In this document: piece after piece, positions 1 to 7,566 of the stretch
Numbering within the stretch: position 1 is the first letter of the stretch
Layout: each line of letters opens with the position of its first letter
Assembly: GCA_035524895.1 (NCBI GenBank)
Contig: DATLFI010000373.1
Location: 1 to 10,642, forward strand
Length of the DNA stretch: 10,642 nucleotides
DNA from: DATLFI01 sp035524895
GTDB lineage: Bacteria > Acidobacteriota > Thermoanaerobaculia > Multivoradales > Multivoraceae
Direction of reading: 5' to 3'
Notes under the pieces: model-generated
Database searches by the model: none
The model's input: the letters and a program-made list of their open reading frames with translations, nothing else
What the model was told of the DNA's origin: nothing
Program-made: the position numbers and the translations under genes

Positions 1-24
1 CATCCGGCCCCACGGCGCTCCCAA

Positions 25-61
25 CGCAGCCCACGGGGGTTCCACCACGGGCTGCTAGGCC
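25..61 (+). repeat. Dispersed intergenic repeat, copy 1
   Basis: This non-coding stretch matches the reverse complement of 10411-10450. Over the core 33-58 versus 10439-10414, 23 of 26 bases are identical, including the unbroken 13-mer CACCACGGGCTGC. Similarity continues a little on both sides with one indel. Within this copy GCAGCCC (26-32) and GGGCTGC (49-55) could form a 7-bp stem with a 16-nt loop. Two copies in non-coding DNA, in opposite orientation, suggest a dispersed intergenic repeat family rather than chance. No terminal repeats or target duplications were recognised, so no element class is assigned. Confidence 0.5.
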
Positions 62-83
62 TGGACGGCGCCTCATCGTGGAT

Positions 84-114
84 GGCTCGCGATCGTCTCC
101 GGCGCGCGCGAGCC
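84..114 (-). terminator. Hairpin downstream of the serine hydrolase gene
   Basis: GGCTCGCG (84-91) and CGCGAGCC (107-114) form a perfect 8-bp GC-rich stem with a 15-nt loop. It starts 8 bases past the stop codon of the minus-strand hydrolase gene, where a terminator would be expected. No U-tract follows, so it is not a canonical intrinsic terminator. It may instead stabilise the 3' end or act with Rho. Confidence 0.35.
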
Positions 115-122
115 CTCGGCCC

Positions 123-1445
123 TCAGTCGACGAGTGCCTCGTAGGCGATCTTCTTGCTCGTCGCGCGCGCCTTGAAGGGCGCGCGACCGCCGCGCACCTG
201 GATCATCCCGACCACGACCAGGTCCTGCGTCGGGTTGACGCCGAACCAGGTACCGCCGATGCCGTACCACCAGTACTCGCCCCTGGCCTTCGGATGGTCG
301 GTGGCCTCGTGCGGCTCGTTCACCAGCGCGAAGTCGAGACCGAACAGGTTGCCGCGGTAGAGATTGCCGATCTCCGTGACGCCCTCCGGTAGCTGGTTGG
401 TGGTCATCAGCGCGACCGTTTCGGGCTTCAGGATGCGCTTGCCGTCGAGCTCGCCGCCGTTGAGCAGCATCTGCGCGAAGCGGAGGTAGTCGTGAGCCGT
501 CGAGACCAGGCCGCCGCCGCCGGACAGGAAGGTCGGCGGTGTGAGGTAGTCGGCGGGCGACTGCGGCTGCATCTTGCCGTCGTTGCTCGGCACGTAGAGC
601 GTCGCGAGCCGGTGCGCGTTCTTCTCGTCGACCCAGAACGCGGTGTCCTTCATGCCGAGCGGCTCGAAGATCCGCTCGCGTAGGAACACGTCGAACTTCT
701 TGCCGGACAGCACCTCGACCAGGTACCCCTGGACGTCGACCGAGACGCTGTACTGCCATTTGGTTCCCGGCTGGTGGAGGAGCGGCAGCTTCGAGAGCTT
801 GCCGGTCATCTGCTGGATCGTGGAGTCACGATCGAGGATGTTCGCCTTCTGGTAGAGCAGGTCGACCTGGGAGCGCCCGAAGATGCCGTAGGTCAGCCCG
901 CCGGTGTGCGACATCAGCTCGCGGATCGTCATCTCGTGGTGCGCGTCCTCGAGCACCGGGCTGCCGTCGGGACCGTCCTCGGCAGCGACTTTCAGCCCCT
1001 TCAGCTCGGGCAGGTACTTGGACACCGGGTCTTCGAGCCGGAACTTGCCCTCGTCGTAGAGCATCATCAGCGCGACACCGGCGATGGGCTTGGTCATCGA
1101 GTAGATGCGGAAGATCGTGTCGTCCTCGACCGGCTTCCCGCTCTCGAGGTCGCGCCTGCCGTAGCTCTCGAAGTGCACCAGCTTGCCGCGGCGTGCCACC
1201 GCGGTGATCACGCCCGGCAACTCTCCCTGGTCGACCATCTCGCGCATCGTCTCCGACAGCTTCTCGAGGCCGGCGGGATCGACCCCCACCTCTCCTGGCT
1301 TCGCCCAGGGGAGGCCATGGCTCTTCTCGTCGCGGGCGGCGGTGTTCGCGGAGACAGCAGCACCCCACGACAGGGCGAGGGCTAGCGTAAGGACGATCCG
1401 AGATACGCGGCGGCTCGGGAAGGCATTCGCTGCAGGAGCATCCAT
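123..1445 (-). CDS. Secreted serine hydrolase, beta-lactamase/transpeptidase-like family (class C fold)
   Basis: The 440-residue protein matches the beta-lactamase-related serine hydrolases (class C lactamase, EstB-type esterase and D-peptidase relatives). An N-terminal signal (basic SRR, hydrophobic residues 17-32, likely cleavage after AVSA at 33) exports it. The catalytic SxxK motif is S116-M-T-K119, in the family context RIYSMTKP. The second motif is Y232-S-V rather than the Y-x-N of true class C lactamases, as in many esterase-like members. GGLTYG (182-187), SGGGGL (308-313) and the C-terminal GIGGTWFGVNP (395-405) are further family signatures. The start is supported by GAGGGA at 1453-1458, seven bases upstream. 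A small hairpin (GGCTGG/CCAGCC, 1480-1497) lies in the leader side of the 134-base divergent gap. The substrate cannot be told from sequence: an esterase or peptidase role is likelier than antibiotic resistance. It appears monocistronic. Confidence 0.9.
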   Translation of the reverse strand: MDAPAANAFPSRRVSRIVLTLALALSWGAAVSANTAARDEKSHGLPWAKPGEVGVDPAGLEKLSETMREMVDQGELPGVITAVARRGKLVHFESYGRRDLESGKPVEDDTIFRIYSMTKPIAGVALMMLYDEGKFRLEDPVSKYLPELKGLKVAAEDGPDGSPVLEDAHHEMTIRELMSHTGGLTYGIFGRSQVDLLYQKANILDRDSTIQQMTGKLSKLPLLHQPGTKWQYSVSVDVQGYLVEVLSGKKFDVFLRERIFEPLGMKDTAFWVDEKNAHRLATLYVPSNDGKMQPQSPADYLTPPTFLSGGGGLVSTAHDYLRFAQMLLNGGELDGKRILKPETVALMTTNQLPEGVTEIGNLYRGNLFGLDFALVNEPHEATDHPKARGEYWWYGIGGTWFGVNPTQDLVVVGMIQVRGGRAPFKARATSKKIAYEALVD

Positions 1446-1579
1446 GGGCGGTTCCCTCGACGGGTGGGGTTGGAATGGTGGCTGGGGGGCTCCAGCCGCA
1501 AGCGGTGTGGCTCATCTTAGCTCGCTTGGCCCCTTGCGACGGCGGAGCACGCCATCCCTGCGGATAGGATCCCGCCACG

Positions 1580-1774
1580 ATGAAGCGACACGGGAGATTC
1601 GTGCTGGTGCTCGTGGCGGTGGTCGCCGTCGCGCAGGTGGCGATCGGCTACTCCGTATTGCCAGAGAGTATGGCCTCGCACTTCGACGCGACCGGCTCGC
1701 CCGACGCCTGGACGGGGAGGGATGCGTTCGGTCGCCACGCACCCGAGCCTCGCACGTTCCTTAGGAAGGAGTGA
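1580..1774 (+). pseudogene. Truncated DUF1648-like membrane protein gene
   Basis: The reading frame encodes 64 residues. Residues 7-27 form one hydrophobic helix, and residues 27-47 (VLPESMASHFDATGSPDAWTG) resemble the start of DUF1648, whose hallmark is 'LP..i..HFd..G.pD.w'. Family members normally run well past 100 residues with more membrane segments. Here the resemblance stops near residue 50 (RDAFG), then a 14-residue tail of unrelated composition (RHAPEPRTFLRKE) leads to a TGA. The next gene starts 6 bases later, so there is no room for the missing part. I read this as a 5' fragment fused by deletion to the leader of the downstream gene. A weak AGGA at 1566-1569 precedes the ATG. A functional micro-protein cannot be excluded. 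Confidence 0.6.
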
Positions 1775-1780
1775 ACGCTG

Positions 1781-2143
1781 ATGTCCTATGAGTTCTACAA
1801 GGTCTTGCACATCCTCGGTGTGCTGATGTTGTTCTCCGGTCTCGTGGGATCCATCGTCCATGCGGCCAACCGTGGAGACAAGGCGCAGAACGTGCTCCGC
1901 GGCGCGCTCGGCGCCCTGCACGGCGGCGGGCTGCTGCTCCTCCTGATCGCCGGTTTCGGGATCATCGCGAAGCTCGGGATAGGCTTCCCGGGTTGGGTGT
2001 GGGTCAAGCTCGTGCTGTGGTTGGTGTTCGGCGCGCTGATCGCCGTGCCTTACCGGAAGCCGAGCTGGAACGTCGCGCTGCTGTGGCTGCTCCCCGTGCT
2101 GGGGACGCTCGCGGCGTACCTCGCGATCTACAAGCCGTTCTGA
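1781..2143 (+). CDS. Small four-helix membrane protein of unknown function
   Basis: The protein has 120 residues and is almost entirely hydrophobic. Four likely membrane segments are at about 7-28, 44-66, 71-90 and 98-117, with basic residues (R31, K34, R40) in the first loop and R92, K93 between helices 3 and 4. Histidines H10 and H47 sit in or at the ends of helices 1 and 2, an arrangement seen in SirB2/CopD/HemJ-like small membrane proteins that can bind haem or metal. That comparison rests on pattern only. FPGWVW (69-74) is a distinctive motif just before helix 3. The start is well supported by AGGAAGGAG at 1763-1771, nine bases upstream. It is convergent with rnhA, and the stops are 28 bases apart. 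It may be cotranscribed with the broken gene upstream. Confidence 0.8.
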   Translation: MSYEFYKVLHILGVLMLFSGLVGSIVHAANRGDKAQNVLRGALGALHGGGLLLLLIAGFGIIAKLGIGFPGWVWVKLVLWLVFGALIAVPYRKPSWNVALLWLLPVLGTLAAYLAIYKPF

Positions 2144-2151
2144 CCCCGATC

Positions 2152-2183
2152 GCCGGGCTGGCTCGCGTCATCTAGCCGCCGGC
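2152..2183. terminator. Imperfect hairpin between convergent genes
   Basis: GCCGG (2152-2156) pairs with CCGGC (2179-2183), and GGCT (2160-2163) pairs with AGCC (2174-2177), leaving a small internal loop and a 10-nt apical loop. It lies between the convergent stops of the membrane-protein gene and rnhA and overlaps the last codons of rnhA. The position suits a bidirectional transcription end, but no T-run is present on either side. Confidence 0.25.
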
Positions 2184-3101
2184 CTCATTGAGTCGGCGCG
2201 ACAGGTCTTTGGCGAGTGCCCCTTCCGGGTTGCCGCGCCAGAAGATCTGTCGTCCGGCTAGCTCGCGGTCGATCGCTCGCCAGAGGTCGACGTTCTTGAC
2301 GGCGTCGCCCGCGCCCGTTCGCCAGCCGGCTCGCTTCCACCCCGCCAGCCACTCGCTCGCGCCGCGCCGCAGGTAGTCTCCGGCGTGGACCGCGAGGGTG
2401 AGCTCCGGGGGTGTGGAGCGCAGCAGTGCGAGGCCGGCCTCGAGCTCGAGGCGGTTCGCCGTGGTGCCCTCGCCACGGCCGGAGAGCTGTCGCTGGTCCT
2501 GGTCGTGGACCAGCAAGACGATCCACTCCCCGCGTCCGTTCGAGCACCGCACCTTGAGGTAGCTCTCGACGTCCACCCTCGTTTCGGCTGGGGGATCGCG
2601 ATCGCTGGCGACCGCTCCAGGCTTCACCGTGGGCGCGTGCTTGGCGATCTCGGCGCTGGCCAGCTGGTCGGCGCGCTCGTTCTGTTCGTTGCCCGCGTGG
2701 CCGCGCAGCCAGTGCCACCGCACTCGATGGCGGCTCTCGGCTTCGGCTAGTCGTTGCCAGAGGTCTCGGTTCTTGACCTCCTCGTCACCGGGCCGCTTCC
2801 AGCCGCGGCGGATCCACCGCGGCAGCCACTGCGTGATGCCCTGGCGCACGTAGCGCGAGTCGGTGTAGACATCGAGCTCGGAGCCCGCGGGCTGTGCCTC
2901 GAGCGCGCGGATCGCCGCCGTCAGCTCCATGCGGTTGTTGGTGGTCGCGGGCTCGCCGCCGGAGAGCTCCTCGATGCCGCCACTTTCGGGATCCACCACG
3001 ATCGCTGCCCAACCCCCCGGACCGGGATTGGGCCTCGCCCCGCCGTCGGTATAGAGGTGGCGACGGCGGGGGAACGACGGTCGGGAGCTGGAGCCGGACA
3101 T
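2172..3101 (-). CDS. rnhA: Ribonuclease HI with a second, catalytically decayed RNase H domain
   Basis: The 309-residue protein is about twice the usual length of bacterial RNase HI (about 150). Residues 15-152 form a complete type 1 domain that should cut RNA in RNA-DNA hybrids: D19 (YTDGG), E59 (NRMEL), D81 (YTDSRY) and D145 (ERADQL) make the catalytic DEDD set, and H135 (RGHAGNEQNERAD) is the usual loop histidine. After a linker (about 153-175), residues 178-306 repeat the same fold: TTANRLEL echoes TTNNRMEL, and WLAGWKRAGW...AVKNVDLW echoes WLPRWIRRGW...EVKNRDLW. In this copy only E219 is kept. The D19 position appears lost, D81 corresponds to A240 and D145 to K298, so the C-terminal domain should be inactive and may bind nucleic acid or a partner. 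The ATG is 5 bases past the prfC stop, with GGAG nine bases upstream, so the two are probably cotranscribed. A long open frame continues upstream of this ATG but is antisense-free read-through of prfC in another frame. Confidence 0.92.
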   Translation of the reverse strand: MSGSSSRPSFPRRRHLYTDGGARPNPGPGGWAAIVVDPESGGIEELSGGEPATTNNRMELTAAIRALEAQPAGSELDVYTDSRYVRQGITQWLPRWIRRGWKRPGDEEVKNRDLWQRLAEAESRHRVRWHWLRGHAGNEQNERADQLASAEIAKHAPTVKPGAVASDRDPPAETRVDVESYLKVRCSNGRGEWIVLLVHDQDQRQLSGRGEGTTANRLELEAGLALLRSTPPELTLAVHAGDYLRRGASEWLAGWKRAGWRTGAGDAVKNVDLWRAIDRELAGRQIFWRGNPEGALAKDLSRRLNEAGG

Positions 3102-3106
3102 GCCTC

Positions 3107-4740
<1,634 letters not shown>

Positions 4741-4744
<4 letters not shown>

Positions 4745-5244
4745 GGCTGCTGGCCCGCGTCCGAGCTCGTTCCGGTCTCGATCCGCCCCCACATGTGGCC
4801 GCCCGCCATGGGCGACTGCCAGGTGCCGGCGTAGCGGTCGCCGTAGATCAGCACCCTGACGCTGAACACGCCGAGGCCCTCGACCGCCTGATCGGTCATG
4901 GTCAGCACGGGGGTGTCGCCGGCCCACAGCACCGTCACCGGGATCGGCACCGTGAGCTTGTTGCCGCCGCCGTAGCTCATGGTGTAGCGGAAGATCCAGG
5001 TGTCGCCCTCGCCGCGGGTCAGCTCGGACACATCGTAGGTGTCGTCCGCGGCCGGCATCTGCTCGCCCTGCGGGGTCCACACCGAGAACTTGCCGATCAG
5101 GCGCGCGCCGGTCATGCGTTCCGCAAAGGCAGCCTCGCGGCCCGCGGGGTCCGGAGCCTGCGCTGGGACTGGCAGCCCGGCGGCGAGACCCAGGATGGCG
5201 ATCGCGAGGATGAGGCGGGCGGGGCGAGTGAGGGCGAAGGGCAT
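4741..5244 (-). CDS. Small secreted protein of unknown function
   Basis: The 167-residue product begins with a clear signal peptide: MPFALTRPAR, hydrophobic residues 11-24, and probable cleavage after AQA at 30. The mature part (31-167) looks beta-rich, with motifs GKFSVWTPQGE (51-61), TWIFRYTMSYGGGNKLTVP (82-100), VLWAGDTPVL (105-114), GLGVFSVRVLIYGDRYAGTW (123-142) and GGHMWGRIE (148-156). I recall similar uncharacterised secreted proteins in Planctomycetes with the WAGDTP, VRVLIY and YAGTW blocks, but know no function. It has no obvious active-site or metal motif and no membrane anchor after the signal. The frame could open at 5361, but the ATG at 5244 puts the signal peptide at the very N-terminus. 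Its stop overlaps the prfC start (GTGA), so it is the first gene of a probable three-gene operon with prfC and rnhA. Confidence 0.8.
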
Positions 5245-5317
5245 GGCGCGATGGGACGGATCGGTGAGACGGGGGCTTTGGGGACGGAGGCTCTGCAACC
5301 ACTCCCGCAGCGCCGAA

Positions 5318-5348
5318 ATCGTAGCACTCGGCCGGCGCTCTCGAGCGC
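5318..5348 (-). promoter_or_regulatory. Possible promoter and inverted repeat upstream of the secreted-protein/prfC/rnhA operon
   Basis: On the minus strand TACGAT (5323-5318) resembles a -10 box and lies in the most AT-rich bases of the 139-base gap upstream of the 5244 start. Just before it is the inverted repeat GCGCTC-TC-GAGCGC (5335-5348), which occupies the place of a -35 box. No good -35 hexamer is visible. A start site near 5311 would give a leader of about 67 bases. Confidence 0.2.
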
Positions 5349-5383
5349 TGGGTGGCAGCATCCGGCAGAGCGCGCGACCAGAG

Positions 5384-6133
5384 TCAGGCGACCAGCCCTG
5401 CTCGAGGGAAGTCGAAGAGACCTAGGCAGGCGCGCTCCCCGCGCCAACACAGCGCGGCGCAGAAGCCAGGCGCCGCGTCGAGGTCCTCGAACCACCAGGC
5501 ACGGGGATCGTCGTCACCGGGCATCTCGGTGTTCGAGAGCAGGCGTCCTGGCCCCGGACCGAGCTCGAGCGTGAAGCGGCGAGACGAGAAGGTGAGCCCG
5601 GTGCCCCAGGCCTTGAGGTAGGACTCCTTGCGCGTCCACAGACGGTAGAACGCCCCGGCGCGCTCCGGTGGCGGCAGCGACGCGTACTGCGCCGCCTCTC
5701 GGGTGGAGAAGAACCGCTGCGCCATCCGGTCGAGCGGCCTCGCGGTGCTCACCTCCTCCAGGTCGATCCCGAGCGCAGTCCCTGCCCCAGCGACCGCGAG
5801 CAAGGCCAGATCGCCGGAGTGCGACAAGTTGAACGAGAGCTCGTCGTGCGGCAGCTCCGGCTTGCCGTTCTGCCCGAGCCGCAGCTCAACGGTCTCTGGG
5901 CTGCGCTCCAGGTAGCGACCCAGCAGCACCCGCAAGGATGCGCGCGCGCTGGCGAACTGCCGTCTTCGATCGGCGCCCAGCAGGCGGTCCGCGCGCCGGC
6001 GTTCGTTTTCGGTCAGCAGGCCGAGAGGGGGCTCGCCATCGAGCCGAATGCGCCAGACGTCGACTCGCTCGGCATCGGGACCGGCGAAGGCGCTGGCCGG
6101 GGCCCACGCGGCGGGTTCGTTCGTTTGGGACAT
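5384..6133 (-). CDS. 4'-phosphopantetheinyl transferase, Sfp type
   Basis: The enzyme moves the phosphopantetheine arm of coenzyme A onto a serine of acyl, peptidyl or aryl carrier proteins. At 249 residues it has the two-lobed Sfp/Gsp length. Visible signatures are FASARASLRVLLGRYL (60-75), NGKPELP...LSFNLSHSGDLALLAVA (89-115), GIDLEEV (122-128, with metal ligands D124 and E126) and FYRLWTRKESYLKAWGTGL (162-180, with E170 and catalytic K174). I set the start at ATG 6133 rather than an in-frame ATG at 6205. The extra 24 residues are arginine-rich and unlike the family, though no strong ribosome binding site supports either. No carrier protein, NRPS or PKS gene is in this window, so its partner lies elsewhere. 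It may be the cell's general transferase. It is divergent from the dienelactone-hydrolase gene, with 144 bases between them. Confidence 0.92.
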   Translation of the reverse strand: MSQTNEPAAWAPASAFAGPDAERVDVWRIRLDGEPPLGLLTENERRRADRLLGADRRRQFASARASLRVLLGRYLERSPETVELRLGQNGKPELPHDELSFNLSHSGDLALLAVAGAGTALGIDLEEVSTARPLDRMAQRFFSTREAAQYASLPPPERAGAFYRLWTRKESYLKAWGTGLTFSSRRFTLELGPGPGRLLSNTEMPGDDDPRAWWFEDLDAAPGFCAALCWRGERACLGLFDFPRAGLVA

Positions 6134-6220
6134 CGCCGCCCGAATGCTACGAGGCTTCGCGACACAGCGGGCGTCGAGGTCTGCGCTTCGCGTGCGCACG
6201 ACCACGACGGAGCGACGGCA

Positions 6221-6235
6221 GCGGTTTGGAACCGC
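6221..6235. promoter_or_regulatory. Short perfect inverted repeat in a divergent intergenic gap
   Basis: GCGGTT-TGG-AACCGC is a perfect 6-bp inverted repeat with a 3-base centre. It is 42 bases before the dienelactone-hydrolase start and 88 bases before the transferase start. It could be an operator or a small RNA hairpin. Promoter boxes were not convincing around it. Confidence 0.2.
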
Positions 6236-6277
6236 TATCCTGCCTGCCTAGGAATCTAAGACCAGGGGAACCCGATC

Positions 6278-6997
6278 ATGCCCATCGCAACGCGCACCTT
6301 GGACTACCGGCACGGCGGCATCCGCTTCGAAGGATTTCTCGCGGTGCCCGAGGAGCGCCGCGGACGAGTGCCGGCCGTGGTGATCGCCCACACCTGGGCC
6401 GGTCGTGGCGACTTCGAGTGCGGCAAGGCACGAGCACTCGCGGAGCTCGGGTACGTCGGCTGCGCGCTGGACCTGTACGGCGAGGCGCGGAGGGGCGCCG
6501 ATCCCGAGGAGAACCGTTCCCTGATGCAGCCGCTGCTCGACGATCGCGGCCTCTTGCGGGCGCGGTTGCTGGCCGGCCTCGAGGCGGTTCGTGCCCTGCC
6601 TGAGGTCGACGGCGACCGCGTCGGCGCCATCGGCTTCTGCTTCGGCGGCCTGTGCGCGCTCGACCTGGCGCGCAGCGGGGCCGACTTGCGGGGCGTCGTC
6701 AGCTTCCACGGGCTGCTCGATCCGCCCGGCGGTATCGATCTGCCGCCGATCCGCGCCGCGGTCCTGGTGTTGAATGGGAACGTCGACCCCTGGGTGAAGC
6801 CCGAACAGGTCGGAGCACTCGGACGTGAGCTGACCGCTGCGAGTGCGGATTGGCAGCTCCACGACTACGGCGGCGTCTACCACGCCTTCACCAACCCTGC
6901 CGCGAACAGCCGAGAGTCGGGCGCCCTCTACGACGCTCGCGCCGACCGGCGCTCGTGGCGGTCGATGTGTAACTTCTTCGAGGAGCTGTTCGCTTAG
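6278..6997 (+). CDS. Dienelactone hydrolase family alpha/beta-hydrolase
   Basis: The 239-residue protein is a cytosolic alpha/beta-hydrolase of the dienelactone hydrolase (carboxymethylenebutenolidase) family. The nucleophile elbow is G-F-C121-F-G-G, with the cysteine characteristic of true dienelactone hydrolases. The acid is D170 (NGNVDPWV) and the base H202 (YHAFTNP). AVVIAHTWAGRGDF (33-46) holds the oxyanion-region HxWxG sequence. No signal peptide is present. The start is well supported by AGGGGAA (6264-6270), seven bases before the ATG. Dienelactone hydrolases open lactone rings in chloroaromatic breakdown, but many members act on other esters, and no aromatic-degradation gene is nearby, so the substrate is unknown. 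It seems to be a single-gene unit. Confidence 0.92.
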   Translation: MPIATRTLDYRHGGIRFEGFLAVPEERRGRVPAVVIAHTWAGRGDFECGKARALAELGYVGCALDLYGEARRGADPEENRSLMQPLLDDRGLLRARLLAGLEAVRALPEVDGDRVGAIGFCFGGLCALDLARSGADLRGVVSFHGLLDPPGGIDLPPIRAAVLVLNGNVDPWVKPEQVGALGRELTAASADWQLHDYGGVYHAFTNPAANSRESGALYDARADRRSWRSMCNFFEELFA

Positions 6998-7041
6998 TTG
7001 GAGCCAGACGCCCGGGTCACGAGCGCCCCGGATCGGCCGCT

Positions 7042-7098
7042 TCACTCGGCGCGCAGCGCCCGGGTGGGATCGAGGCGGGTCGTGCGCAGCGCCGGCAG
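7042..7098 (-). pseudogene. Fossil 3' end of an ADOP/MacB-type permease gene
   Basis: Read on the minus strand, the 19 codons from 7098 end in TGA at 7044-7042 and give LPALRTTRLDPTRALRAE. This is the usual C-terminus of double-FtsX/MacB permeases ('P..R..R.DP..ALR.E'), and the intact permease in this window ends likewise (VPAARAALRSDAAGALRAE). Upstream codons remain open but lose all resemblance (proline/serine-rich), so only this tail survives. It is convergent with the dienelactone-hydrolase gene and divergent from padR. The likeliest reading is a remnant of a second permease gene deleted here. Chance similarity is possible given the short length, but the family motif sits exactly before the stop. 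Confidence 0.6.
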
Positions 7099-7157
7099 GT
7101 CCGGAGGACCAGGGGAGCTCCGGGCGGACGTGGTCGGACCTCGGTATGCCGAAACCT

Positions 7158-7188
7158 TTGTCCGACTACCTCCGTAACAGCTATAGCT
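7158..7188 (+). promoter_or_regulatory. Candidate padR promoter with palindromic operator
   Basis: A segment of about 50 bases (7150-7205) is clearly more AT-rich than its surroundings. TTGTCC (7158-7163) and TATAGC (7182-7187) are separated by 18 bases and resemble -35 and -10 boxes. The -10 box lies inside the perfect palindrome AGCTATAGCT (7179-7188), with partial outward symmetry (GT...AC). A start near 7194-7200 would leave a leader of about 25 bases before the padR ATG at 7222. PadR repressors commonly bind palindromes at their own promoter, so autoregulation is a natural inference. Confidence 0.45.
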
Positions 7189-7221
7189 ACGACATACTTA
7201 GTTCCCTGGTCGAGCCGAGAG

Positions 7222-7566
7222 ATGCAGGAAAACACCGGCCCCCTCACAGTTCTGGCGCTCCACGTGCTGATTGCTCTCGCCACCGAGCCTCGACACGGCT
7301 ACGCGGTGATCCGCGACATCGAGGATCGCACCGGCGGTGAGCTGCGGGTGCGGTCCGGCACCCTCTACGTAGCGCTCCAGCGCCTGGCCCACGAAGGCCT
7401 GATCGAGGAGGCACCGGCGGAGGCCGGCGCCGACCCGCGGCGCCGGTACTACCGTCTCACCGACAGCGGACGGGCTGCCGCCGAGGCCGAAGTGAGCCGT
7501 CTCGGTCGGCTGGTCGGCGACGCGCGCCGACGGTTCGGTTTCGCCGGCACCGGGGGACGGCGGTGA
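7222..7566 (+). CDS. PadR-family transcriptional regulator
   Basis: The 114-residue protein is a one-domain winged-helix PadR repressor of the short class. Helix 1 and the HGYAVIRDIE block (25-34) are followed by the recognition-helix motif SGTLYVALQRLAHEGLIEE (45-63, the family's 'GTLYpaL.RLe..GLi') and the wing RRRYYRLTDSGR (73-84). The remaining C-terminal helix (85-105) would serve dimerisation. It most resembles the acidobacterial PadR subgroup (TIGR03433) that accompanies ADOP permeases. Its TGA overlaps the GTG of the permease gene, so the two are one translationally coupled operon, and the permease is the obvious target. The ribosome binding site is weak (only GAGAG directly before the ATG). 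No ligand can be deduced. Confidence 0.93.
   Translation: MQENTGPLTVLALHVLIALATEPRHGYAVIRDIEDRTGGELRVRSGTLYVALQRLAHEGLIEEAPAEAGADPRRRYYRLTDSGRAAAEAEVSRLGRLVGDARRRFGFAGTGGRR

Noticed and set aside
123..1445. Antibiotic-resistance beta-lactamase
   Set aside because: The second motif is Y-S-V and the C-terminal signature is that of esterase/peptidase-like members. There is no evidence for lactam hydrolysis.
774..1578. Long frames overlapping the serine hydrolase on both strands
   Set aside because: Only the 123-1445 frame has a signal peptide and the SxxK motif.
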